Positions 9,779 to 22,902 of a stretch of DNA of 41,928 nucleotides are shown here, in pieces. This DNA is from Protostelium mycophagum. Taxonomy: Eukaryota > Evosea > Variosea > Protosteliida > Protosteliaceae. The notes under the pieces were generated by a model, which searched no databases, was not told the origin of the DNA, and worked only from the letters and a program-made list of their open reading frames with translations. The stretch lies in assembly GCA_002081555.1 (NCBI GenBank), contig MZNV01000853.1:1-41928 (forward strand), given 5' to 3'. The position numbers and the translations under genes were made by a program. Position 1 is the first letter of the stretch. Each line of letters starts with the position of its first letter.

Positions 9779-12700
9779 TCATGAAAAGATGGGTGGGAAA
9801 CTGCGATTGCGCAATGAGGGAGCTGCTCTTGTTAAGGTTGCATGATTAAGAAGAGGGATCGTCTCACTTGTGATCTGCTGGGCAATCTTGGGGTTAGCAT
9901 AGCAGAGTGGTGTCTTACGATCTGCATTCTGAATGGTGGAAGAGGCACCTTCATCGACGAGAAAGGAGGCAACTTCGTAAAATTTGTGAATAACACACAG
10001 ATGCAACTGCACCAGTCAGTCTCTCAACACACATGTGGAAGCCTTTGCTATTCGACTGTCTCACCGGTGTGTTTCCCGCCAAATCTTGTATGTCCAAAAT
10101 CGCCCCGTTGCGGACCAGCAACTCCACGAGGGGTTGTGATCCCTTCAGACATGCATAATGCACTGTAATTGTCAGCAGAGTAAGTCAAAGACATTGTTCT
10201 GGCTCACGTGGAGTCTGTCCTATCTTTTGTGTACCATTCATGAGGTGCACAACATTCTGATGGCATCATCATTTCCTGAGGATCATCAGCTCATCCTCTA
10301 TTGGAGCATGACACAGAGATGTGAATTTTAGGCACAACCCTTTCACTAAGAGACGTACACATTTACGCGTCAAATGGGGTGTGAGGATTTTCTGCAAGAT
10401 CTTGCAGGGTGTATGACACAGAGTTTCAGAGAATCAATGTACCTGATAATACGGCAGTGTGCAAGACGTTCTGACCGTCCTTATCCACTATCTCAGTGTC
10501 GGCGTGTGATTTCCTCAACATTTTACCTTTTCCAGTCATTTACAACGGTCATATGGCAGGTTTACAGCATTGTAGACAGTAAAAGAACTCACTTATGGGG
10601 AAGAACTTCAGTTGAACGGACAACATGAGGGCGGTTCTGCCTTCATCATCTTGCGAATCGATCAACTCTTTGTTGGATGAGAAGACCTCAGGCATGACAC
10701 TTTCTATCAGGTTCTGCCGGTTGTGTTTGGTGGCAAGATGTAGAATAGTGTGTCCTTGTTGATTCTGAAAACATCAACACGGTGATCAAGGGTTTAGGGT
10801 TGTTGGCTCACCTTCACGGTGGTGGAAGCCCCCCCCTTTAGCAGACTTCTGACCGCCGCTTCGCTGGAGTTTTTCTTCACCGCCAGCAACAATGGTGTTA
10901 GCCCAGCACCTGACTCAGTATTATTTTTGCTTCGCGAAATTTGTGGGTATAAAGATGACACCTGTCAATATTTCGATGTTGCAACCAGAGTCGATGAGTT
11001 GTTGTAGAACGTCGTCGTTGCCTTTGAGGATGCACAGGTGTAGAGCTGTCCTCTTGTTCTTGTCGAAAGAATTCAAGACTGCACCGTGTTTTATCAACTC
11101 TGAGACGTGTTCCTTTCGCCCCTATCTTCAATCAAAAATGTTTGTGGCTCTGTCACAAATATTTTTTTTCATACAGACAGTCTACAGGTCATATATGGAC
11201 ATAGACAACACGCACCTGCCATGCAGCCGCCATCAACGGGGTGAATCCCTCCAAGTCCTGAGCCTCCAGTGCATCCTTTTTCTCCTCACTATTCAGATGC
11301 TCCAATATCACTCTCAAAGTCTTCTCGTTTGACTTGATGACTGCGATGTGAACGGGTGTGCGCTGTTGGTTGTCAGGGAGAAGTTTCGCGCCATTTTTCA
11401 GCATGGACTCGATGATGGGTATGGCACCTGACATGTGTCAGTTTGACTCCTCCGAAATTTCTTGGAATAGTTTGTGAAGAAATGTGGCAGAGATAACAAT
11501 GATTCCTTCGAAATTAAATGTGAAAATAATGATCGAATATTGATGAAAAATACATTTATAAATTAAATACCATTTTCGACGGCTAGGTGTAGAGGGGTAT
11601 ATCCTTCTGGATTAATTTTATCGTTAGTAATGGGTGGCAATACCGGTGCAGGGGGAAGGTGGCTCGGGGGGCTATTTGGTGCTTTCTGGGGGTCCTTTTC
11701 TAAGCGCAAGAGAGATTCGACGACATCTAATTTCCCGTCTTGTATGGCGATAAGTAATGGAGATCTTCCATCTTCATTGGTGAGCGCCGGATTCGCCCCG
11801 CCTGATATTCTTTAGATTTTTAAATTCACAATTTTCTCCGGAAATGTTCATGATATTATCATGTTTTATCATTTATTTTATCACAAAGAATCATAAATCA
11901 TCACCCTCTACAAGTACGTCTACAATGGGGCGGTTTCCAGTGGTAACGGCGAGGGATAATGGTAAAATGCCATCTTCATTCGCCATATTTAGATCTATTG
12001 ACAGGTCAAAAATAGTTTAAAAAATATGTTGAATTTTTTTCAATTATTTCAATGCGCGTGCAACCATTCTCCCAGAGTATTTTTGTGAATATCATTCAAT
12101 CCAATCATCATTTAGAATAAATACCAGTCCCGGCTCTGAGGAAATATCGTATGTTGGCAAGTTCGCCTCTCGGTAATGCGGTGAAGATATTATTTAAATC
12201 GAAGAATTCTAAAATGGGGTGGTATTGGGATACAGAAGCTGGGCGTAATATCTGTCATATATCACCATTCATATAAAATATATACATTTTAAATTAAAAA
12301 CAGTCTACACATACTCCTCCTTCAATGTTCTAAGGACTTGTAGAATTTCAAAATAAATTTTACCTCTCTGAAATACGCATTGATAAAATCGCGATCAAAA
12401 TTCGGATCATATATTTTGGCATTCTTCTTGACCACAAAGTTTCTCTCGTTCCCACTTCTTGATAATCCAATTGGACTGGTGGTCTGTGACGGTTGTAGAT
12501 TGTGACAAAAAGGCTCTTCCGGGAATTCCGGGTAACAGTATTTCGGAAAGGCGAAGGAGATCTATGAGAAATTTAACGGAAATTTCAATGAATCTTTCGA
12601 GATTATTCTCAGAAAATGAATAAAAATCACAAAAATAAACCTGTATCAAGAGCTCCAAAATCTCTTGCCACGTCTTTGTCACGGTCCAAGAGGTCCAGAA

Positions 12701-15249
12701 AGCGTTCACAGTGAAATGAAACTGTTTACTCTCAGCGGGGGTCCTCCCATTTGGTATGTGTGCGTCCCCCGTCACCGCCACGGTGTATTCTATATATGCT
12801 CCTGTCCGATTTTAACGATTATAAGAAATAAATATATTTATGATTATATATTATAAATGGAATCTCCAACATCTCCACATACTTGACTGGAGTTTCCATC
12901 GAGATTTCAAATTTAAATAAAATCATATCATATATATTCGAAAAAGAGATGTTAAATGTTAATTATAAAAGGAAGACTGACCCGTTCTTGTGATGCCATC
13001 ATTTACAGTTTTTGATTCAATTGTCTCTTTAGCTTGTTCTTTTGCTGCCCGAATCATCCTCGTCCATGTGGCGTATTCCCTGTCATCCTCTGCACCTGTC
13101 AATATGTCAGAAATGTGACATTGACATATCTGACATATGACGTGCTGAGACTTACAGAGACTGAGACGGAGGATTGCGTTGACGATTCGGAAGCAGTTAC
13201 TCATTTTTGATATTTCTGGTGGAATATCTTCCACCTCACAATCTGCCAAGTGGACACTGTGGTATTTTCCGTGGGACTACAACGCGTCATTTTTTATTTT
13301 CATGTATAAAAATCAGAATCGATTACAAAATAATAAACTCACATTGACAGCGGGAAAGTAATATAAAAAATTGTAGCTAAGTACCAGCCGAATCGGCTTT
13401 TGCCTCTGTAGATTATTATGGTTTCTTTGTTTATATAATATCCCCTCCTTCACCGGCCCTGACAAGAACGAGAACGCTGTTTCACCTCAATGCGACGATC
13501 CCATCTACAACGCGCCACTCACCCACTGAACCTGTCGACAGCCCCCGTACAGTTCCCATCATGTTCGCAAATATAGAAGTTACGTCTGCAGAGCTGCTTC
13601 GGCCGGAGTTGACGCCGGAACCCCGGAGACTGCTACTACCGGAGCTGATGTTGCTCTGGATACTGGAATTCCGCCCACTACCATCCCAAGATGCAGACTG
13701 TTGGTCCTCGCTTGGTATCAACTGTTGACGTCAAATCTCACTGAAATTTCGCGTAAAAATACGAAGAAAAATCGTATTCAGATCTGTGTATGCTGACGTT
13801 TGTACTTGAAATTTTCGAGGAAATTTCAGTGATCGACTCACCCCTTGGATACATTTATGCCATCTCATGGTGATAGCCGGTGATTCTGCTTGAAAATAAT
13901 AAATCCTCTTAGACGTCTCAATCCTCAGGCATCCTGGCCGCCTTTCATCGGATAATCCAATGCCGATTATCTCTTCCATCGGGATCATCCCGGCAGGACA
14001 TATGTCCTATTCCTTTTTTCAAAAACCGAAATTCGACTCTTCTAAGATATAAAAATATGTCATTTTTTTTTAAAAAATTAATTTTCAAGTGGGATAAAAA
14101 TAGTTGGTAATTCTATAAATGATAGTATTTAAATATTTTTCGTGTAAACGTATAGAACTTGACAAAAGGTTACCTTTGGTTGTTTAAAATATTTAAAACT
14201 GGCTGCGTTAACAGTGCAAAACCGCTTATTCCATATATCTCCTAAAGGGTCTGACTTGGTCAAAAATCCTTGCATAATAATGTCCCACTACAACGCGTCA
14301 AAATATATTCTCAACTGTCCTCAGAAATTTGCCTTTTCGTTGATGTATTTTGTGATGTCATCATTTCAAAATTCAAAAAGTCACTTTTCCCGCTTTAGTT
14401 TCTTCTACGGCATTTTGTAGATGACTTATCCACTCGGCCTGTTGCCTTGGTGTCTCTGCAGATAACATCCTTCCTTTTGGTCCAAGCCTCTCACCTGCGA
14501 ATTTTCACTGATATTTCCATGAATTTGCTGAAAAATGGCTTGCATTTTGATGGAAAATTCCTCACGAATTTTCAAAGAAAATTCGAGATGAAAATAATGA
14601 ATGAAAAGAGGATGATTGATGAGATGTGCAGGGAGCTGTTGTCGGCAGGAAGAAAAATGAATACCTTCTATACGGAACAGACAAGGGTCTTTTTTGCCTC
14701 TCACATTCAGGATGTTATGGTCTGGCTGTGATACTGTCAGCGTGACATTTCAGACGTCGAATTATACTCACAGTGGTGATCTCTTGTAGTGGACAGCAGA
14801 AAAAATCAGGATCGATATAGAACATACCCATCAATTTTGCCTGAAATGTTCATTAACAATAATAACGATGGATATCGCAGTCACCTCTGTTGAGTTTTCG
14901 AAATAATACAGTTCGTTGTTTTTAAGACAAAACCTGAAAAAATGAGGCAGATTTTACAAATACCGCATGAAAAGAGGAGACAGCGAAGACACTAAGCATC
15001 TACGTATGACTCACCATCGCTTCTTCCATCCCTTGTTATTAGCTCCTTGCTTTTGGAGATATCCTTTATATGTGGCTGAAGAAACTAAAGCACGAAGTAC
15101 CGATGCTTTCTATTCTTGTCAGTGATTTCGTGGCAGACAGGCGCGAGAGGTCCTAAAGATCATTTTCCTCTTGCCGATCGATCAACATCCAAACATCTCA
15201 GTTTCAGTTCATCTGAATAGATCGTGATTACCCTATCTTCCGCGTCCAT
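9779..15249 (-). CDS. Tandem PH, PX and ankyrin-repeat protein
   Basis: A large multi-exon gene. From the N-terminus: a first PH domain around 14400-15080 (GYLQKQGANNKGWKKRWFCL, NNELYYFENSTE, and the closing helix RQQAEWISHLQNA); a second PH domain around 13840-13990 (CLRIETSKRIYYFQ, MRWHKCIQGV); a Ser/Gly-rich linker (13482-13720); a helical region; and a PX-like domain around 12170-12790 with the PX hallmarks FHFTVNAFWTSWTVTKTW, a Pro-rich LLPGIPGRAF turn and a closing FREVLRP..ILEFFDL helix. A long C-terminal ankyrin array follows (for example TPLMAAAWQ, MHYACLKGSQPLVELLVRNG) and ends with TGA at 9779. PH and PX domains bind phosphoinositides, so a peripheral endosomal or plasma-membrane adaptor is likely. 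The start (MDAEDRVITIYSDEL) and some exon joins are uncertain. No ArfGAP zinc finger was seen. Confidence 0.75.
13096..13155 (-). repeat. Introner-like intron (TGACA/ACGTCA family) in the PH-PX-ankyrin gene
   Basis: A 60-nt intron, joined in phase (LRLSL-C-AEDDREY). It contains ACGTCATATGTCA, shared exactly with the DDB1 intron at 38973-39016, and also shares ATGTCAAT and a TTGACAG end. Its TGTCA and TGACA words can pair into a hairpin. Confidence 0.65.
13722..13841 (-). repeat. 120-nt intron with perfect 13-bp inverted repeats
   Basis: TCACTGAAATTTC at 13738-13750 and its exact reverse complement GAAATTTCAGTGA at 13820-13832 lie about 10-16 nt inside the two splice sites. A second GAAATTTTC/GAGGAAATTTC unit adjoins the right repeat. 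The arrangement resembles a MITE-type element that supplies its own splice sites. Confidence 0.7.
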
Positions 15250-15458
15250 ATGGATCCGGTTGGCTGTATGGGCAAAGATTTATGTCAGTGAAACGAATTC
15301 TCCTCGGTGGAGCAGCACGTCAACTTGACGCAAGAGGATTCGCCTCTATTTCAGGAGTGACACACATTTCCGCACCAAAGAAACCGACAGCCCCTTTATT
15401 CAACATGATCTCCTCTAGATCCTTCAATAAATACATAATTGAGAAACATCTTCTTTGT

Positions 15459-17376
15459 TCAGAAATAGTCCTCGTTGATGGAGGCATCGATCGTCTGGCA
15501 CATCTGAAGATGTGCATCCATCGTCTTCTGCAAAGTTCCCCGCGCGAAATTCAAGCCACAGTTGGGGCACACCTGCTTATATTACCACATCATTCTTCTG
15601 CTTTCAACAGCCTAAACACAACAGAGGATCTTCCCTTTTTTCTTGCAGCAACTGGGGTCACAGAGGGTGATTTCTTGTCGTTTGCGTCTTTCGGTTCTAC
15701 CTTATCGACCAACTTTGGGTTGGATGTCGTCTGTGGTTCTGTATCTAAAGAATGTTCAAAATCTGGTGTTATTTTTGATCAAAAAGATGTAAGCATGATG
15801 ATATGACGTCTTAATGGGTCTTTAACTCCAAACATGGTGATATCATAACTCACTTGGTGTGGGGTCATCAAGAGAGAGTTCTACAGTGAAAGATGGTGGT
15901 GGGACCGCTTGGTCAAAGACACTCAGCTTGGGCTTATTCGCCAAGAAGAATGCCAATTTTGATTGTTTTACCCCTTGTTTGTACTGCTCATTCGTCGTCT
16001 TGGCGACGGTTTTTGGTTCGGTTTTACTGTCGACATTATTGTGTGTGTCGACTTTTTTGGTTTTGTCGACAGTCGACGGGTTTGTTTGCTTGTCGAAGAA
16101 AGGTGATTTGTCGACAACGGTACTGTCAACATCGGCCTTGTCGGTATCAACCGGTTTGTCGACATGAGCAGTCTTCGATTTGCCCAGGGTCATGTCGACA
16201 TTATTGAGTGGCTTTTGTGGTCGTATCGGGGATATCTTCTGCTTCTTTGCGGGCTGAAAGACCTCTTCGTTGTCGACATCATCCATAAATGAAGACAATA
16301 TATCGAATGTGGGCGGCTTTTCCACCGCTTTTTCCCTCGTAATTGTCGACACCTTCCTATCTGGCTTTTCTATGATCTTGTTGGAGTCTTCCCTGGTCGA
16401 CATTTTTGGCTGCGCTGGTGGTGAATGGAAGAGAGTTGGTTTGACCTGTGCGATCGGTGGTTTGACCTCTGATGTAATCTGCACCGGGGTAGTGCTTTTA
16501 GCAGGAAGACCTTCCTTTACACTCTGCGCCTGCATATCGAGCGCTGTCCATTCGTCCTCATCCAAATCATCTAAAATGTCGACATGAACAATCTCAGGAG
16601 GTTTGACCTGGGGTACAGGTTTGACCTGTAAGATTGAATTGACCGTAGGGGTTTTTACTGTCGCGGGAGGTTGGACCAGTGTTGATTTAGGTTTAACCAA
16701 AAGGTTTTTCTGTGAGGTCATTGACTCGGCCTGTACAAGCTTGACAGGAGGTGAAGGTTTGACCTGAGGAATAGTTGGTTTGACCTGCGAGTCCAGAGAG
16801 TTTTGCGTGACAAGTTGAGACAGTTGTGATTTTGGGTTTGGTTTGTTGTTCTGTGGGGCCGTCATCTCGGCTTGTACAGGTTTGATTGGAGCTGAGGACT
16901 TGACTCCAGACGGGGTGGCATTCTGTTCAGGAGGTTTGATTTTATCTGGGGTTGATTTTGTGACCTCTTCAGGGCGACAAATTGTTGTATTCGCGGGTGG
17001 AGGAAGAGGATTTTGTGACTCTAATTGTTTTGACTTCTTTTCGATGGGAATGCATTCAATCTGTTTCTGGTGAGCAGATAAAAGAGTGATTTCGTAATTA
17101 CATTTCGCCATGGTCGCTTTTTGATGGCGAAGAAAGGTAGTTTCGGAGAAGTTGTAGGTGGTTTTCCAGAGAGAGCTGGAAGTGGAGAAGGAACGATTGG
17201 CACCCAGATATCTTGGTTGATTGCCTTGATCTGACAGCATCAGCACCCAATACTTGTTGAGCTCTTACTCCTGCCTTTATTCGAAGTCGCAAGTCCTCAT
17301 TAAAAACAAATGTGGCTGAGATGATGAGTGTTCTCAAGATATAAGACCTACCTTTATTGCAGCACATAGCCGACAT
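15459..17376 (-). CDS. Disordered protein with C-terminal UBZ4-like zinc finger
   Basis: Six exons (17352-17376, 17269-17315, 17102-17230, 15854-17066, 15623-15744, 15459-15572) give 549 aa. The N-terminal 70 residues may be folded (NEDLRLRIKAGIKAINQDIW). A long low-complexity region of Lys, Pro, Val and Asp follows, with repeats QVKP/VKP and then VDK/VDS. Near the end is KQSKLAFFL, a degenerate PCNA-binding (PIP) look-alike. The last exon encodes CPNCGLNFARGTLQKTMDAH then LQMC, a C2HC finger with the spacing of ubiquitin-binding UBZ4 fingers of RAD18, FAN1 and SLF1 (three extra residues). A DNA-damage adaptor that binds ubiquitin is my inference; no enzyme domain was seen. It is unusual in coding VD with the same GTCGAC codons many times. 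Confidence 0.75.
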
Positions 17377-17771
17377 GGTTCGATCAGGCCGCTCCGTGTT
17401 AGTTGATTAGCTCTTTGGTCCAATGTTACAGTCCATGAACACAGTCTACAATGTGCCACAAGATGATATGCCCAATTTTACGACCAATAAATAAATATGT
17501 CATCAAAATATAACTAAAAGCGGTGTATGCACTCGTGCTTAAGTTCGTCATGCAGGAAAATCTTCATATTAGAATTAGCATTTATATTGATAGTAAACGC
17601 CTTGTGAGAGATAAAAGAACAGAATATACTATATATTTTATTTAAGTGAGGTTTTATTGTCAGTAGATGATAGCACCCACACAAAGAGCCGTCTATCTGG
17701 GTAACAGATAATCTGAACGGAAATAACTGCGTACAAATTGTATTTGAATAAATCGTTTGTCGTAGTCGAGT
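17377..17771. other. Intergenic, no gene seen
   Basis: AT-rich sequence upstream of the UBZ-protein gene. No coding segment or RNA gene could be supported. TTTATT near 17637 could serve as a minus-strand poly(A) signal for the small ORF that follows. Confidence 0.4.
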
Positions 17772-18137
17772 TCAACTTCTATTGTACAAAGCCGGAGGAA
17801 AAGGTCCTCTTGTGAGTTCTCTATAACTATTTGACAATAATTCTAGCTCTTGCTCAGTTTTCCAGTGACAAGATCTCTCCATTGAATCATCGGTCTTGTA
17901 TGTAAACCCTGTATTTATCGCCCTTAATGAAAGTTTCAAAACCTTGCAAAAACGTTCAGAATAATTTGACACAATTGAACCGCCTATGTCCCTCAGATGC
18001 TGGTGCCTCGAAACAGAGGCCACAAGAGTTGATAGAATATCACGGCTATGATGGCTGTTTCTAAGAGAAGGAGTATATGAATACCCTTGAAGTATCTGGG
18101 TCTCTTCTATGACGTAGATGTACAAAGTCATTTTCAT
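17772..18137 (-). CDS. Possible small uncharacterised protein, 121 aa
   Basis: A single uninterrupted frame from an ATG (MKMTLYIYVIEETQ) to TAG. No domain, signal peptide or membrane segment is recognised. Its composition is ordinary, with Ser and Arg common. Most real genes here contain introns, so an intronless frame of this length between two genes may be spurious. It diverges from another weak ORF beginning at 18175. Confidence 0.3.
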   Translation of the reverse strand: MKMTLYIYVIEETQILQGYSYTPSLRNSHHSRDILSTLVASVSRHQHLRDIGGSIVSNYSERFCKVLKLSLRAINTGFTYKTDDSMERSCHWKTEQELELLSNSYRELTRGPFPPALYNRS

Positions 18138-18174
18138 TTGAAAAGTAAGAGCGAGAAATATCCATTACTGAACT

Positions 18175-18508
18175 ATGGTGAGGCGAGACTTGATCGAGGT
18201 TTGCCTCCTTGAAGAAAGTCGTGACAAAAAAGATAATTCACTGAAAAATCTTATGGCCATCCATGTACACAGGTTGAGATTTCAGGAGGTTCAGGTGCCA
18301 AGTGCACGCATTGGAGCCGTCCAACGCGGAACTCTTTGTGATGAACCTGCCAGAGGTCGTGGTTCGAAGCGTGGAAATTAGCACCCAGGTCACAACAGAA
18401 AACACCCACCCTCGTGATTCGAGAATAGGTTGGTTGGTATGTCTTCGTGCCAGATGCACAAACGATGCAGGCACTGTGCTTCGGCTGAGCGTGCACAAAG
18501 ACCACTAA
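18175..18508 (+). CDS. Possible small uncharacterised gene
   Basis: A plausible start (MVRRDLIEVCLL) and a downstream segment ELFVMNLPEVVVRSVEIST to RLSVHKDH-stop suggest a short spliced gene, but I could not find an intron that joins them in phase. The opposite strand is also open for about 85 codons. I cannot choose between a small real gene, an untranslated region and chance. Confidence 0.25.
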
Positions 18509-18627
18509 ATCATGTCGAGCACGGACAAATGAGGAAGGAGTAATTAAGAGGAGTACCCTGTTGAATTTGTTTTATAGATATTTTTCCGTCCGACGAACCA
18601 TTCACTCGTCTTTGTATTATTCTGTGT

Positions 18628-20429
<1,802 letters not shown>

Positions 20430-20979
20430 ATGTACGGCTACCCTCCACAACAAACGACAGTTATCCACCACCATCACGCCCCTGCCGCTCCCGCTGGACC
20501 TCAGGAGAATGTCTGGTACAGAATCGTCAGCGACCAGAACACCTGCATCGACGATTGGGGAGGTAACACTGGAAAGAAATCCGCTGCTCTCCAGAAGGAC
20601 GACAACCCTAAGGATGAGAACAGAAGATTCAGATTAGAGCACGTCGGTATGGGCCAATACGTCATCGTGAGCAGCAAGAACACTTGCCTCGATGACTGGG
20701 GAGGTATTCACGGAGAGGACAGCGCCTCATTTCAACCTCATGATGGTGCCAGCAACCACCTCAACAGAAAATGGGAGTTCATCCCCTGTGGTGGTGAGTC
20801 AAGAGTTGATAAAGGAGTTTACCTAATCATGTTTAGGTGGCCAGGGCGCTTACTTCATCAAGTCCTTGAACGGAGTTGTATTGGACAGCTGGGGTGGAAA
20901 GACCGGAAAGCACGCCCTCGCTCAACAAAAGCACGACGGATCTGAGGTCAACAGAAGATGGAGACTCATCCCCTGGTAA
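20430..20979 (+). CDS. Small ricin-type beta-trefoil lectin
   Basis: Two exons (20430-20793, 20837-20979) give 168 aa. After a His/Ala/Pro-rich lead (MYGYPPQQTTVIHHHHAP) come three homologous units, each with a CIDDWGG, CLDDWGG or VLDSWGG turn, an Asp-containing loop (KDDNPKDENR, PHDGASNHLNR, KHDGSEVNR) and a closing RFRLEHVG, KWEFIPCG or RWRLIPW strand. Threefold repetition with these Asp/Trp turns is the ricin B (QxW-like) fold that binds sugars. No signal peptide is present, so a cytosolic or unconventionally released lectin is likely. An upstream in-frame ATG at 20352 exists, but it adds residues unlike the domain and may lie in a leader intron; I chose 20430. Confidence 0.88.
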
Positions 20980-21152
20980 ACTTCTTGCCAGACATGTTAT
21001 AAAGTTATTCACATGAACAAAACTGAAGATTCAATTTTCTCATTCATTATTCTTTTACAGCTGGTACATTTTTGGCATTTCAAACAAAGTGCCACAGCTA
21101 TGAATCCACTTCTTGATCGCAGGTGTTGATTCTTCCTTTGCCTTCCTTCTTG

Positions 21153-21158
21153 AATAAA
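21153..21158 (+). terminator. Poly(A) signal AATAAA of the lectin gene
   Basis: AATAAA lies 174 nt after the lectin stop. The interval from here to the convergent phosphatase stop at 21427 shows no gene. Confidence 0.55.
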
Positions 21159-21426
21159 AATAATCACATCTTTGTCAACAAAATGTCAAGCAAAAATGAT
21201 GCACAGGAGATGAAGACATTGCTGTTGTACATTTGCAGTGGTTCCTGAGCAGGTGGGTCAGAATTAATGTGGGCTTGAGCTCCTGGAAAAATTTTGCCCG
21301 AGCTCTGTCTTGTTGGCACAAGAGGACCGAAGCCGAGCGATGGAAAGAAACAAACGACAGCAACTCACACCGAGAACTTCTCTGAAGAGAGCAAGGTGAA
21401 AAGAAAGCTATTCAAATTCAAAGATC

Positions 21427-22443
21427 TCAGGCAGTCATGGCTGCCGCCGTATTTATAACACTCTTTTCTGAACTCGAATTGTTGCAGCCTCCGACTGTGT
21501 TGATGGATGTCTCTCTCACGTGGTGGATCATTCCGTACTGCCCCAGGGTCATCACTGACATGGGTCTCTGCCACCGTAATGACTTGACGATCTTGGGCAC
21601 ATCCACTGACATGCGGTGTTGAAGCCGTTGTATGACAATGTCCATGGCTATAAATGTACCGGTTCGGCCGACACCAGCAGAGCAATGGACTACCATAGGC
21701 CCTACTACATTGTTGGCTATGGCAGAGCGCTGCTTTAGACGTCTAGCGAGGCCGATGAGAGAGACGATTGACTTTGAATCTTCGACTGTTCCGTAATCAG
21801 GCCAGCCTCTGAATTCTATGTGCATGATCTCTCTTGGCGGGAATGAGCCGTCTTCTGGCTTGATTAAGAGGCTTCGGATGATTGTAGAGCCCGCGCTTGG
21901 GAATGTCTTTCGGTTGTGTACAAGCACGCCTCCATATCTCTTTGTCTGTCCCTCCTCTGGCCAGTAGCAGTCACATTTTATGACCCCATTTTCCTCTAAA
22001 GGGCTGAGCATGACGACAACTCCACAAGATTGTTCCCAAATCATCCTCCAAAAATCCCCACGAGTTGAACGAAGAGGTGCTTGAGCTGCAATGTAATATT
22101 GATATGATCCAGGTGTCTCGCCGTTGATGTAATTGGCGTTGATGTAATCGCTTCTCTTGTTCTCTAATTTTACACGGCACTCGTCACTTGGCAATACATC
22201 GAAGTACCTGCTAAAATCAGCTGTTGTTCGAATTTTATTTTTAAAACGCAGCAAAAATAAACGTGGCTTCGCTCACCTGTTCTTCGTCGTGTTACATTCT
22301 AAAACACCTGTCTCACGCTTTGGAAGGTTCTTCTTACAGTTTTCGATGACCTCCATGAATTCCTCAGTCATCCAGTCATTGCTTCTTATTGCTTTTCTGT
22401 AAGGTCCTTCGAGGTATTCTGGTGCTGATCTCTTGATGGTCAT
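21427..22443 (-). CDS. Classical non-receptor protein tyrosine phosphatase
   Basis: Two exons (22277-22443 and 21427-22207, joined across a 69-nt intron through NTTKNR-YFDVLP) give 315 aa. Classical PTP motifs appear in order: KNRYFDVLPSD, phosphotyrosine-loop region DYINANYING, YIAAQAP, FWRMIWEQ, the WPDYG acid loop (residues about 191-195), the P-loop HCSAGVGRTG with catalytic Cys near 231, and a Q-loop in MTLGQYGMIHHV. It has no signal peptide, membrane segment or accessory domain, so it is a soluble single-domain enzyme that removes phosphate from tyrosine, comparable to small Dictyostelium PTPs. The C-terminal 20 residues are low-complexity. Confidence 0.95.
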
Positions 22444-22902
22444 CTTTCCTTCAAGGTGTGGACTTCAAAAATGTAATGAGCAGCTGAGAAGAAAGCCGGT
22501 TCGTTTCGAAGAATCAAGCAATAAACCCAAGGGTTTTCTTTGAAACGGAGAAATTTTTATGCGACCAAAACAGTGAAGATCTTTCAGTGATTAGAGAAAC
22601 ACACGTCACTTGGGAAGGGCATTCGCTGCAGAGCACAAGGGGTTGCCTTCAGTTGAACGCGACGTTGAAGTCCATCGCTGAAACAGAGCGAAGCTAAGAG
22701 AAACATCTGCAAACGTGGCTGAATCGCGTGGAGATAACAATGAACAACAGCCAACCGTCGCCATAGGAGCAACATTTAGAGAGATTCAAATTTATTTCAG
22801 TTAATTTCTCAAAAGAGTGAGAAACGGGATAAATTGTCAATGCGATGACATATTGTGTATATTTATACAAAGTTATTCCGACTCTCCATGAATGTTTGAC
22901 AT
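22444..22902. other. Intergenic, no gene seen
   Basis: This stretch should hold the phosphatase promoter. No coding, RNA or repeat feature could be supported. Confidence 0.4.

Noticed and set aside
15282-15806. Long plus-strand open frame of 174 codons
   Set aside because: It is antisense to the last exons of the UBZ-like gene, whose minus-strand frame has a zinc finger and in-phase introns.
18238-18505. Two overlapping minus-strand frames of about 85 codons
   Set aside because: Both resemble nothing and overlap a slightly more protein-like plus-strand frame; neither has convincing introns or signals.
21427-22254. Phosphatase start at 22254 (MLRFKNKIRT)
   Set aside because: That segment reads intron sequence; the spliced form from 22443 restores the KNRYFDVLPSD motif of the family.
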